Shown piece by piece: positions 1-6,398 of a DNA stretch of 6,795 bases. This DNA comes from Hyphomicrobiales bacterium (GTDB lineage Bacteria > Pseudomonadota > Alphaproteobacteria > Rhizobiales > Beijerinckiaceae): the NCBI GenBank assembly GCA_028290125.1, contig JAQGKM010000357.1, positions 1 to 6,795 of the forward strand. Reading direction: 5' to 3'. The notes under the pieces were generated by a model that made no database searches, was not told where the DNA came from, and saw only the letters and a list, made by a program, of their open reading frames with translations. A program made the translations under genes and the position numbers. Positions within the stretch are counted from its first letter, which is position 1. Each line of letters begins with the position of its first letter.

Positions 1-27
1 CGGAACCCGGCGGGCGATGTTCAACCT

Positions 28-66
28 GTTACCCATGTCTCCGAACACCCGTTACCTATGTCCCCG
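28..66. repeat. Two 16-bp imperfect direct repeats, possible insertion-sequence end remnant
   Basis: Two copies of GTTACCyATGTCyCCG lie at 28-43 and 51-66. They match at 14 of 16 positions and are offset by 23 bp, and the second is followed by GTCTGAACA. From memory, arrays of this kind (GTTACCTATGTCCCCGGTCT and variants) occur at the ends of some integrase-type transposons, possibly IS481-like, in alphaproteobacteria. That family assignment is recollection and not tested. No transposase coding sequence is visible in the window. If it is an element end, the rest lies to the left of position 1 or has been lost. Confidence 0.35.
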
Positions 67-79
67 GTCTGAACAACTG

Positions 80-203
80 GCGGGAGAGGGTGGCAGGCGA
101 AGCCTGACGGGTGAGGGCCTTTCAACGAACGCCCTATTCGCGGAATGAAGCGCCCTCATCCGACCCGCTTCGCGGGCCACCTTCTCCCGCCGTGCGGGAG
201 AAG
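80..203. repeat. Inverted pair of a rhizobial intergenic palindromic repeat (RIME-like)
   Basis: The arm at 80-118 is the reverse complement of the arm at 152-190 at 32 of 39 positions, with a 33-base spacer at 119-151. Each arm has its own small hairpin with a three-base GAA/TTC loop: CAGGC/GCCTG at 95-107 in the left arm, and a CCCGC/GCGGG stem in the right arm. The right arm runs on into a perfect 10-bp hairpin (CTTCTCCCGC, loop CGT, GCGGGAGAAG) at 181-203. This kind of CCCTCATCC...CTTCTCCC repeat is common between genes of Rhizobiales. Together with the direct repeats at 28-66 it accounts for most of the gene-free stretch 1-220. I see no credible coding region there. Confidence 0.7.
181..203 (-). 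terminator. Hairpin downstream of the ratA-like gene, weak terminator candidate
   Basis: A perfect 10-bp GC-rich stem with a 3-base loop begins 18 bases past the stop codon of the RatA/Coq10-like gene. No T-run follows on the minus strand, so it is not a textbook intrinsic terminator. It may simply be part of the intergenic repeat, or may protect the transcript's 3' end. Confidence 0.3.
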
Positions 204-220
204 GGAAAAGCGTCCACCGC

Positions 221-673
221 CTACCCCGCGCCGTAAATCTCGTCCGCACGCCGCTCGAAGGCTTCCGCAAACTTCCGGAAGGCGCTGTCGAACATGGCGC
301 CCATCAGCAGGCCCAGCGTACGGCTGCGGAATTCGTAATTGATCGAGAAGCCGACGTCGGAGCCGCTGTCTGTGTCCTCGAACGTCCAGCGATTTTCGAG
401 ATGGCTGAACGGTCCGTCGATATATTCGACGAAGATGCGCCGACGCGGACGATCGAGCGTCACGCGGCTCGTAAAGGTCTCGCGGATCGCCTTGTAGCCG
501 ACCTCCATCTCCGCGACGATCGTCTCGATGCCCTCCCCGCTCGCCACGCGACGACGCACCCGCAGGCCCGTGCAGAGCGGCAGGAACTCGGGGTAGGATT
601 CGACATCCGCCACGAGGTCGAACATCTGCGGCGCCTTGTGGCGCACGCGGCGCGTCGTACTGAAGGAAGGCAT
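221..673 (-). CDS. RatA/Coq10-like START-domain protein, ubiquinone-binding type
   Basis: The product is 150 residues, a usual length for the family, and covers one START/polyketide-cyclase-like domain. Family hallmarks include a short N-terminal strand, MFDLVADVESYPEFLPLC at residues 17-34, EMEVGYKAIRETFTSRV near 55-71, and a YIDGPFSHLENRWTFE segment near 84-99. A C-terminal amphipathic helix (GLLMGAMFDSAFRKFAEAFERRA) closes the lipid pocket. Bacterial members are annotated either as 'RatA family toxin', after the E. coli ribosome-association inhibitor, or as Coq10-like proteins that bind ubiquinone and support respiration. No partner antitoxin gene is adjacent, and the position next to lipA is a conserved rhizobial arrangement, so I favour the Coq10-like housekeeping role. 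The ATG is preceded by a modest AGGG motif. It starts 62 bp after the P-loop gene and probably belongs to the same transcript. There is no signal peptide or membrane segment. Confidence 0.88.
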   Translation of the reverse strand: MPSFSTTRRVRHKAPQMFDLVADVESYPEFLPLCTGLRVRRRVASGEGIETIVAEMEVGYKAIRETFTSRVTLDRPRRRIFVEYIDGPFSHLENRWTFEDTDSGSDVGFSINYEFRSRTLGLLMGAMFDSAFRKFAEAFERRADEIYGAG

Positions 674-735
674 GTGAGACCCTGAACCGTTGACGCTCTT
701 CTACCCACCCGGAGACGTGGAGAAAAGCCCCGCTC

Positions 736-1335
736 TCAACCGCCCTGGGGCGGACCCGCGGGATCCCGGCCGGACTCGCCGCCAATGTCGCCCAGCGTCG
801 GCACCTTGGCGAGGAAGTCGTCCTGCTCGCGCTTGGTGCGCAGGATGAAGATCGTCCGGTTGCGACGCTCCTGCGCGATGATCGTGTTGATGCGCGGCCC
901 GATCGACGTCGGGAACTGCCAGATGAACCGGAGCACGCGACCGTTGAGCCGCTGCGGGCAGCCGGGCGCCACCTCCAGCTTCGGATCGCCGCGGCCGTTG
1001 ATCATTTCCTTGATCTTGCGCATCAGGCACACCGGCATCGGCGCATCGACATAGACGAGCCAGTCGGCCCGCGCGACCCGGATGTCGAGCGTCGACGGGA
1101 ATGTGCCTTCCATCACCCAGTCCTCGCGCGAGGCGAGTTCGGTGACCTGCGCGCGCCAGTCTTCGGGCTTCGGTTTCTTCCAGCCCGGGCGCCAATAGAG
1201 ACGCTCCAGCTCGATGCAGGGAAGCTTCAGGCGCTCGGCGATGATCCGCGCCAGCGCGCCCTTCTGAGCGCCGGGACTGCCGATGACAATCACGCGGCGT
1301 GGGGCTTCCAGTTCAGGCCGCCTCGCGTGATACAT
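736..1335 (-). CDS. P-loop nucleoside-kinase-like protein, adenylate kinase/FlaR type
   Basis: The product is 199 residues and resembles the adenylate-kinase-like proteins annotated as 'P-loop NTPase' or 'topology modulation protein FlaR'. It has a hydrophobic strand (VIVIG) and a Walker A-like GSPGAQKG at residues 19-26, then LYWRPGW at 46-52. A block MEGTFPSTLDIRVARADWLVYVD (75-97) occupies the usual WVIDGNY..TLDIRLARAD position. It is followed by an arginine/lysine-rich lid with RGDPKLEVAPGCPQRLN (115-131), a strong family signature. The Walker A is degenerate: the invariant lysine is present (K25), but the following Ser/Thr is Gly and the usual GSGK is GAQK. Phosphotransfer may therefore be weakened. 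The substrate is unknown. The ATG follows lipA by 11 bp and has a strong GTAGGAG ribosome-binding site, so co-translation with lipA is likely. The last 15 residues (GGESGRDPAGPPQGG) look disordered. The protein is cytosolic. Confidence 0.8.
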   Translation of the reverse strand: MYHARRPELEAPRRVIVIGSPGAQKGALARIIAERLKLPCIELERLYWRPGWKKPKPEDWRAQVTELASREDWVMEGTFPSTLDIRVARADWLVYVDAPMPVCLMRKIKEMINGRGDPKLEVAPGCPQRLNGRVLRFIWQFPTSIGPRINTIIAQERRNRTIFILRTKREQDDFLAKVPTLGDIGGESGRDPAGPPQGG

Positions 1336-1343
1336 CGGCCGGT

Positions 1344-1349
1344 CTCCTA
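1344..1349 (-). promoter_or_regulatory. Ribosome-binding site overlapping the lipA stop codon
   Basis: The lipA stop TAG (1347-1349) runs straight into GGAG (1344-1347), sharing one base. It lies 8 bases upstream of the P-loop gene's ATG at 1335. The Shine-Dalgarno site therefore sits under the terminating lipA ribosome, which suggests translational coupling and decides this start codon. Confidence 0.6.
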
Positions 1350-2327
1350 CCTTGGGGACTTCGCCTCGCGAGCCGCCTTGAGCCGCGCGAAATCCTCTCC
1401 CGCATGATGGGAAGAACGCGTGAGAGGCGAAGCGGATGCAAGCAGAAATCCCTTCGCGTGCGCGACCGTCTCGTAGGACGCGAACTCGGCGGGGGTGATG
1501 AAGCTGATGACCTCGTGATGCTTGCGCGTCGGCTGCAGGTACTGGCCGATGGTGATGAAATCGACATCCGCGGAGCGCAGGTCGTCCATCAATTGCAGCA
1601 CCTCGTTCCGCTCCTCGCCGAGCCCGACCATGATGCCGGACTTGGTGAACATGGTGGGGTCGAGTTCCTTGACCTTTTGCAGCAGGCGGATCGAGTGGAA
1701 GTAGCGGGCGCCGGGACGGACCTTGAGGTACTTCGACGGCACCGTTTCGAGATTGTGGTTGAACACGTCGGGCCGAGCCGCGACGACGACTTCGAGCGCG
1801 CCCTCCTTGCGCAGGAAGTCGGGCGTAAGAATTTCTATGGTGGTCTTCGGCGAAGCGACGCGAATGGCGCGGATGACCTGCGCGAAATGCTCGGCGCCGC
1901 CGTCAGCCAGATCGTCGCGATCGACCGACGTGATCACGACATGCGTCAGCCCGAGCTTGGCGACCGCCTGGCCGATATGCTCCGGCTCCTTGGGGTCGAG
2001 CGGCGCCGGCATGCCGGTCTTCACGTTGCAGAAGGCGCAGGCGCGCGTGCACGTGTCGCCCATGATCATGAACGTCGCGTGCTTCTTCTCCCAGCACTCG
2101 CCGATGTTCGGGCAGCCGGCCTCTTCGCAGACCGTGACGAGGCCGTTTTCCTTGACGATCTTGTGGGTCTCGGCCCATTTGGGCGACCCCGGCGCCTTCA
2201 CGCGGATCCAGTCGGGCTTGCGCGCGATCGGGTTGTCCGGGCGATGCGCCTTCTCGGGATGGCGCAGGGCCGTGCTCTCGCTCTTCTTGCGAGGATCGTC
2301 TTTCAGAAGGTCCAGAACCACAGCCAT
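1347..2327 (-). CDS. lipA: Lipoyl synthase LipA (radical SAM)
   Basis: Lipoyl synthase inserts two sulfur atoms into the octanoyl chain carried on lipoyl domains of E2 and H proteins, using two iron-sulfur clusters and S-adenosylmethionine. From the ATG at 2327 the product is 326 residues, normal for alphaproteobacterial LipA. The auxiliary-cluster cysteines form CEEAGCPNIGEC (C67, C72, C78), and the radical SAM motif is CTRACAFC (C93, C97, C100). The C-terminal RSSHHA supplies the serine ligand of the auxiliary cluster (S306, equivalent to E. coli S308). DTCTRACAFCNVKTG and the TSVDRDDLADGGAEHF segment are typical of the family. The frame stays open upstream to 2567, but that part overlaps the kinase gene, shows no LipA homology and is unlikely to be translated. 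Only a weak GTGAGA precedes the chosen ATG. Its substrate, the E2 lipoyl domain, is encoded by the pdhC gene entering at the right edge. Identification is secure. Confidence 0.97.
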   Translation of the reverse strand: MAVVLDLLKDDPRKKSESTALRHPEKAHRPDNPIARKPDWIRVKAPGSPKWAETHKIVKENGLVTVCEEAGCPNIGECWEKKHATFMIMGDTCTRACAFCNVKTGMPAPLDPKEPEHIGQAVAKLGLTHVVITSVDRDDLADGGAEHFAQVIRAIRVASPKTTIEILTPDFLRKEGALEVVVAARPDVFNHNLETVPSKYLKVRPGARYFHSIRLLQKVKELDPTMFTKSGIMVGLGEERNEVLQLMDDLRSADVDFITIGQYLQPTRKHHEVISFITPAEFASYETVAHAKGFLLASASPLTRSSHHAGEDFARLKAAREAKSPR

Positions 2328-2412
2328 GGCGGTCTCACGCTGATTGAGCTGTTGGTCTACGATTATTCGCCCCTCGCGCCAAGCCCCGGGCCATGCTCCA
2401 GGCGCACAGCCA
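2328..2412 (-). other. Short gap between the kinase gene and lipA, no clear signal
   Basis: These 85 bases separate the kinase stop codon from the lipA start. I see no strong hairpin with a T-run and no convincing -35/-10 pair. A TTGGCG followed 17 bases later by TAGACC on the minus strand is too weak to call. lipA may be read through from the kinase gene or have a promoter I cannot recognise. Confidence 0.3.
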
Positions 2413-4311
2413 TTACCCGGCATGCGCAGGGCCGGTGCGGCCGATCGCAACCACGCTGTCGTCCGCCGAGCCTTCGATGATGCAGGACACGCCGTCGGGA
2501 TCGAAGCGGAGCGCGACTGTTCCGCCGAGCGCCCGCGCCGCGATCGCCTCGATGACGAAGCGGCCAAATCCCCGCGTTTGCGGCTCCTTCACGTAGGGTC
2601 CGCCGCGCTCGATCCAGCTCAGCCGCATGCGGTCGCCGCCACTTGCGTCCTTGTAGACCGACCACGCGATCTGCACCTGCCCGCCCGCAGTCGACAGCGC
2701 ACCGTATTTCACTGCGTTGGTCGACAGTTCATGCAGCGCCATGCCCAGGTTCTGCGCCGCGACGGGCGTCAGCACGATGTCGGGACCATCGACGATCAGA
2801 CGCTCGGCAAGGCCATTGTTGTTGTTGAGATGCCCGATCTGTGAGGTCACGAGTTCGTGCATGTTGATGCCGCGCCAGTCCTCGCGGGCGAGCAAGTCGT
2901 GTGATTGCGCCAGACCGCTGAGCCGCTCGACGAAGGAATCCACAAACACCGTGCTGGGCATGCCGGGGCTCACCGACCGGCGCGCCATGACCTGGATGAC
3001 CGTCAGCAGGTTCTTTGACCGATGCGCAAGTTCGCTGAGCAGCGTGCGTATGTGCTGCTCGGTCGCCTTCCGGTCCGACACGTCGCTGACGGCGCCGAGC
3101 AGCGCCACGACAGCGCCGTCGCGCATGCGCCATGGCTCGACGTGAATGTTGCACCAGTGCGCCTTGCCCTCCTTGCGGTATGGCAGGTCGGCGCTGGCCG
3201 GCTCGCCGGATGCGAAGACACGCTGTTTCAGCGCCGACATGGGCGCGACCAGTTCCCGCGGCAGAACCTGATCGTCCATCAGGCCGACGGACTTCTCCGG
3301 ATCGCACCCGAAGTAGTCGCCGCCGATCCAGATGTAGCGCAGGTCGCGATCCTGCGTGAACACGGACACGCCCGCCGTGCGGAGCGCCAGGAACAGCAGG
3401 TCGAGAGTGCGCTGGAGCGCCACATTGGTCTCGGCCAGTTCGCCCTCGACCTCCTTGCGCTCGGTGATGTCCTCGATGATGACCCCGATGCCGGAGATCT
3501 CCCCGCCGGGGCCGCGCAGCGGGTAGATTTGCTCAAGCCAGTCGCGATCTTCACCGCGCCGACCGGTATTCTCGGACTTGAACTCGATGTTCGTGACAGG
3601 TTCTCCGCTGTCGAGAACCTTCCGGAAAACCTCCTCGGCCTGCCCACGAAGATCCGGAACGACATCGAAGACAAAGCGACCGATGTGATCGGCCGCAGCG
3701 ATGCCGTTGAACCCCGCAAACGCGTCGTTGACGCGCATGAAATTCATGTCCCGGTCGATCATCGCCAGGCCGAGCGGCGCGGAGGAATACAAGGCCTCCA
3801 GCTCGGCCAACCGGACACGCATTTCTTCCTGGCTCCGCCGCAAGGCGCCCTCGAGACGACGCTGCTCGGTCAGGTCGAACATGGACTGGAGGATCACCTT
3901 GCGCCCGTCCGGCCAGATGACCGGATCCGTCGAGTTGATCTCCCAGACCCGCATCTCGTCCCACGCCGTGAAGATGGATACTTCCTTGCGCGACGCCCGC
4001 TTGTTCTGCCGCAGCCAGCCGTCGAGGACCTCCTGCCGTTCGTCGTCAGGCACGCGCCGCAACTTGTGCAGGCAGGCGCGCATGTCTGGAAGATCTTCGA
4101 CCGTGAACCCCGTCACCTGCGTGAACATGTCGTTCACCAGGACGGTCTCGCCCGTCAAGGCCGTAACCATGTAGGGGGAAAGCGCGGACTTGAGCGCCGC
4201 CAGTTGCGACGCCATCGCGGCGACCAGACGGGCGTAGTCTTCACGCACGGACGCGTCGCCCGGCGATGTCGCCAGCTGGACCGGTTCCGTCCCTCCATGC
4301 TGATCAGGCAT
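2413..4311 (-). CDS. Soluble sensor histidine kinase, three PAS domains plus HWE-family kinase core
   Basis: The product is 632 residues from the ATG at 4311. I preferred this start because AAGGGG lies six bases upstream; a GTG at 4335 would add eight residues. There is no signal peptide or membrane segment, so it should sense cytosolic cues. Three PAS modules lie at about 37-147, 167-285 and 302-415, each ending in a PAC-type helix entry (FDLTEQRR, IEDITERK, VSDVSDRK). The kinase core starts at ELAHRSKNLL with phosphoacceptor H430. It continues with an N-box ALHELSTNAVKYG (H527, N532), then WIE (W566, E568), the W-x-E hallmark that names the HWE family, and a RGFGRFVIE glycine box near 580-588. 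The ligand is unknown: no LOV-type GxNCRFLQ cysteine motif is present, and no heme or FAD motif is evident. No response regulator or anti-sigma partner is in the window, so it is an orphan here. In alphaproteobacteria such kinases often feed the general stress response or chemosensory pathways. It sits between lpdA and lipA, and its stop is 85 bp before the lipA start. Confidence 0.93.
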   Translation of the reverse strand: MPDQHGGTEPVQLATSPGDASVREDYARLVAAMASQLAALKSALSPYMVTALTGETVLVNDMFTQVTGFTVEDLPDMRACLHKLRRVPDDERQEVLDGWLRQNKRASRKEVSIFTAWDEMRVWEINSTDPVIWPDGRKVILQSMFDLTEQRRLEGALRRSQEEMRVRLAELEALYSSAPLGLAMIDRDMNFMRVNDAFAGFNGIAAADHIGRFVFDVVPDLRGQAEEVFRKVLDSGEPVTNIEFKSENTGRRGEDRDWLEQIYPLRGPGGEISGIGVIIEDITERKEVEGELAETNVALQRTLDLLFLALRTAGVSVFTQDRDLRYIWIGGDYFGCDPEKSVGLMDDQVLPRELVAPMSALKQRVFASGEPASADLPYRKEGKAHWCNIHVEPWRMRDGAVVALLGAVSDVSDRKATEQHIRTLLSELAHRSKNLLTVIQVMARRSVSPGMPSTVFVDSFVERLSGLAQSHDLLAREDWRGINMHELVTSQIGHLNNNNGLAERLIVDGPDIVLTPVAAQNLGMALHELSTNAVKYGALSTAGGQVQIAWSVYKDASGGDRMRLSWIERGGPYVKEPQTRGFGRFVIEAIAARALGGTVALRFDPDGVSCIIEGSADDSVVAIGRTGPAHAG

Positions 4312-4370
4312 CGGAAGCCCCTTGGGCCGAACCACGCCAACCTTTGGCGTAACAATCGGTTATGGCTTGG

Positions 4371-4399
4371 CAATAAAACAAAAAGACATGTCTTGTCAA
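4371..4399 (-). promoter_or_regulatory. Candidate promoter for the sensor kinase gene
   Basis: On the minus strand a perfect TTGACA (4394-4399) is followed by a 17-base spacer and TTATTG (4371-4376). The surroundings are much more AT-rich than the coding regions. The predicted start point would leave a leader of about 50 bases before the kinase ATG at 4311. The -10 box is a poor match, so only the -35 and the base composition support the call. The spacer carries a 12-bp palindrome. Confidence 0.35.
4383..4394. promoter_or_regulatory. Perfect 12-bp palindrome, possible operator
   Basis: AAGACATGTCTT is its own reverse complement. It lies in the spacer of the candidate kinase promoter, touching the -35 box, which is where a dimeric repressor could block RNA polymerase. 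I do not recognise the regulator, and a 12-bp palindrome in AT-rich DNA can arise by chance. Confidence 0.3.
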
Positions 4400-4435
4400 A
4401 ATTATAGTGTAGCGGCAAAAGTCCACTGCATCATT

Positions 4436-4461
4436 GGAGAGGGCACTGTACTACCCTCTCC
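4436..4461 (-). terminator. Hairpin downstream of lpdA, possible terminator
   Basis: GGAGAGGG (4436-4443) and CCCTCTCC (4454-4461) form a perfect 8-bp stem around a 10-base loop, starting 13 bases past the lpdA stop codon. On the minus strand it is followed by AATGATGC and not by a T-run, so intrinsic termination is uncertain. Its position just after lpdA, before the AT-rich region that probably starts the kinase transcript, fits the end of the pdh transcription unit. Confidence 0.45.
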
Positions 4462-4474
4462 TTAATAAAGTGGG

Positions 4475-5914
4475 TTAGCTGTGCACGACGCGCCCGTATG
4501 CGTCCATGACGCTTTCATGCATCATTTCGGACAACGTCGGATGCGGGAAGACCGTGTGGATCAGCTCCTCTTCGGTGGTTTCGAGGTTCATCGCCACGAC
4601 GTAACCCTGAATGAGCTCAGTCACTTCCGCGCCGATCATATGGGCGCCGAGCAGCTTGCCGCTCTTGGCGTCGAAGATCGTTTTCACCAGTCCCTCGGGC
4701 TCGCCGAGCGCAATCGCCTTGCCGTTGCCCACGAAGGAGAAACGCCCGACCTTGACGGCGACGCCCTGCTCCTTCGCCTTGGCCTCGGTGAGGCCGACGC
4801 TCGCCACCTGCGGGTGACAATAGGTGCAGCCCGGTATCATCGCCTTGTCCATCGGGTGCGGATGCAGGCCCTTGATGCCCTCGACGCAGATCACGCCTTC
4901 ATGCTCGGCCTTGTGGGCAAGCATCGGCGGCCCGGCGACGTCGCCGATGGCGTAAATGCCCGGGACGTTGGTCTTGCCCAGCCCGTCTGTGACGATGCAG
5001 CCGCGCTCCATCTTCACGCCGAGCTTCTCAAGCCCGATGTTTTCGACATTGCCTACGACGCCGACCGCCGAAATCAGGCGGTCCGCCTCGAGCTGGCTCT
5101 TGGCGCCCTTGTCGTCCTCGAGCGAGCACACGACGCTGTCGGCCTTCTTCTCGACCTTCACGACCTTGGTGGAGGACATGATCTTGATGCCCTGCTTCTC
5201 GAAACGCTTACGCGCCAGAGCCGCGATCTCGGCGTCCTCGACCGGCAGGATCTGCGGCATGACCTCGACGACCGTGACCTCGCAGCCCATCGTGCGGTAG
5301 AAGCTCGCGAACTCGATGCCGATGGCGCCCGAGCCCATGACGATGAGCGACTTCGGAAACTGCGGCGGCACCATCGCCTCGAAATAGGTCCAGATCAGCT
5401 TGCCGTCCGGCTCAATGCCCGGCAGCACGCGCGGACGCGCGCCGGTGGCGACGATGATGTTCTTGGCCTGGTAGACGCCCTCCCCCAGCGTGCCCTTCGG
5501 CACCGGGTTCTGCGGCTGCACGATGGCCTTGGTGGTCGGCTTGACGCTCACCTGGCCGGGCTTGTCGATGGTCGCCTCGCCCCAGATGACGTCGACCTTG
5601 TTCTTCTTCAGCAGGAAGGCGACGCCGCCGTTCAGCTGCTGCGACACGCCGCGCGAACGCTTCACGACCGCAGCCGGATCAAACGTCACCTTGCCTTCGA
5701 TCTTCAGGCCGTAATCCTGCGCATGCTGCGCATAGTGATAGATCTCGGCGGACCGCAGCAGGGCCTTGGTCGGGATGCAGCCCCAGTTGAGGCAGATGCC
5801 ACCCAGATGCTCGCGCTCGACGATCGCCGTCTTCAGCCCAAGCTGCGCGGAACGGATCGCGGTGACATAGCCGCCGGGGCCGGAACCGATGATGAGGACG
5901 TCATAGGTGGTCAT
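4475..5914 (-). CDS. lpdA: Dihydrolipoamide dehydrogenase (E3)
   Basis: This flavoenzyme reoxidises dihydrolipoyl groups of E2 with NAD+ and completes the pyruvate (or other 2-oxoacid) dehydrogenase cycle. The product is 479 residues, slightly long for E3 because of an extra segment near 125-145 that I associate with rhizobial PDH-linked copies. It shows the FAD-binding GSGPGGY (10-16) and the redox-active disulfide GGICLNWGCIPTKAL (C41, C46). An NAD-binding MGSGAIGIEF lies in the middle, followed by the FAD contact YAIGDVAG. The C-terminal dimer-interface dyad is HPTLSE (H458, E463). All key residues are intact. The ATG at 5914 has a GGAG nine bases upstream. It follows pdhC with only the DUF559-domain gene and repeats between, so it is probably part of the pdh unit. 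The clustering indicates the PDH complex as main partner, although E3 may also serve 2-oxoglutarate dehydrogenase and the glycine cleavage system. Confidence 0.97.
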   Translation of the reverse strand: MTTYDVLIIGSGPGGYVTAIRSAQLGLKTAIVEREHLGGICLNWGCIPTKALLRSAEIYHYAQHAQDYGLKIEGKVTFDPAAVVKRSRGVSQQLNGGVAFLLKKNKVDVIWGEATIDKPGQVSVKPTTKAIVQPQNPVPKGTLGEGVYQAKNIIVATGARPRVLPGIEPDGKLIWTYFEAMVPPQFPKSLIVMGSGAIGIEFASFYRTMGCEVTVVEVMPQILPVEDAEIAALARKRFEKQGIKIMSSTKVVKVEKKADSVVCSLEDDKGAKSQLEADRLISAVGVVGNVENIGLEKLGVKMERGCIVTDGLGKTNVPGIYAIGDVAGPPMLAHKAEHEGVICVEGIKGLHPHPMDKAMIPGCTYCHPQVASVGLTEAKAKEQGVAVKVGRFSFVGNGKAIALGEPEGLVKTIFDAKSGKLLGAHMIGAEVTELIQGYVVAMNLETTEEELIHTVFPHPTLSEMMHESVMDAYGRVVHS

Positions 5915-5940
5915 GGATCAAAACTCCGGGCGCCGCGCCG

Positions 5941-5980
5941 TCCCCCTCCCCCTTGTGGGGAGGAGTTAGGGGTGGGGGTC
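5941..5980 (+). repeat. C/G-rich palindromic repeat, copy A
   Basis: This is a 40-bp unit beginning TCCCCCTCCCCC and ending GGGGTGGGGGTC, with a 7-bp stem CCTCCCC/GGGGAGG (5945-5951 and 5957-5963) around CTTGT. It matches copy B (6399-6438, opposite strand) at 37 of 40 positions. It lies between the nuclease-domain gene and lpdA, and the last base of the unit is also the last base of that gene's TAG stop. On the minus-strand transcript it would fold between the two genes and could affect read-through or mRNA stability. Confidence 0.75.
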
Positions 5981-6381
5981 TACGCGTGATTATCGTTGAA
6001 GGGAGACAGGGCCGCATGGATCGTATCGAGCACGCTGCTCATCGACGTCATGACATCCCGGTTTGAAAATCGAAGAATGCGGAAGCCTTCCGCCTGAAGA
6101 TAAGCGCTTCGTTGCGCGTCGCGCTCCAGACCGACGTCAGATCCGTGCTGCTCGCCATCAACTTCGACGATCAAACGCGAACCGAGGCAGCAGAAATCCG
6201 CAATATATGGCCCAAGTGGAACCTGCCTGCGGAAGTGCGAGGCGCTGACGACGACGTGTTCACGCAAGCCCCGCCAAAGGCGCCGTTCAGCCTCCGTAGG
6301 TTCGCGCCGCATCCGTTTGGCGTGACCGAGCGTGGTCTTGCTGGAAGCCTCGTATTTCGGACGCCCGGTTGTGGCCGACAC
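5980..6381 (-). CDS. DUF559 / Vsr-like endonuclease-domain protein
   Basis: The conserved part is the DUF559 domain, a small PD-(D/E)XK-type nuclease fold related to the Vsr mismatch endonuclease; its biological role is generally unknown. From the GTG at 6381 the product is 133 residues. TEAERRLWRGLR (29-40) opens the domain. FRRQVPLGPYIADFCC (50-65) carries D62, and LIVEVDGEQH (70-79) carries E73, D75 and H79, the likely metal site. ERDAQRSAYLQAEGFRILRF (86-105) and a C-terminal helix follow. The start is uncertain. The frame is open up to 6579, touching the pdhC stop (GTG at 6579, ATG at 6573), but the extra N-terminal residues are mostly translated repeat DNA such as TPTPTLPARGRE. An ATG at 6312 would give 110 residues and still include the domain. 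No start has a good ribosome-binding site. The gene interrupts the pdhC-lpdA pair and may be an acquired, non-essential gene. Confidence 0.75.
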   Translation of the reverse strand: MSATTGRPKYEASSKTTLGHAKRMRREPTEAERRLWRGLREHVVVSASHFRRQVPLGPYIADFCCLGSRLIVEVDGEQHGSDVGLERDAQRSAYLQAEGFRILRFSNRDVMTSMSSVLDTIHAALSPFNDNHA

Positions 6382-6398
6382 ACGATCGAGCGGGTCGC

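Noticed and set aside
221..673. Toxin-antitoxin system based on the 'RatA toxin' family name
   Set aside because: No antitoxin-like small gene lies beside it, and the family is Coq10-like and conserved next to lipA in rhizobia. The toxin label is inherited from E. coli RatA.
1299..2480. 393-codon open frame on the plus strand
   Set aside because: It is antisense to lipA and crosses three gene boundaries. The peptide is shadow-like, while LipA has every catalytic cysteine on the other strand.
2328..2567. 80-residue N-terminal extension of LipA
   Set aside because: The frame is open, but it overlaps the kinase gene, the peptide is Ser/Arg/Ala-rich shadow sequence, and known LipA proteins begin near the ATG at 2327.
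3022..4407. 461-codon open frame on the plus strand
   Set aside because: It is antisense to the sensor kinase gene, low in sequence diversity and without family motifs. The minus-strand product shows PAS and HWE signatures.
4412..4435. Ten-codon frame MMQWTFAATL on the minus strand after the lpdA hairpin
   Set aside because: It is too short, lies between a hairpin and AT-rich DNA, and has no recognisable leader-peptide logic such as codon runs or an attenuator.
4481..5989. 502-codon open frame on the plus strand
   Set aside because: It is antisense to lpdA, whose motifs are all intact on the minus strand. The frame is rich in Arg, His, Asp and Leu with no recognisable domain, the normal shadow of a high-GC gene.
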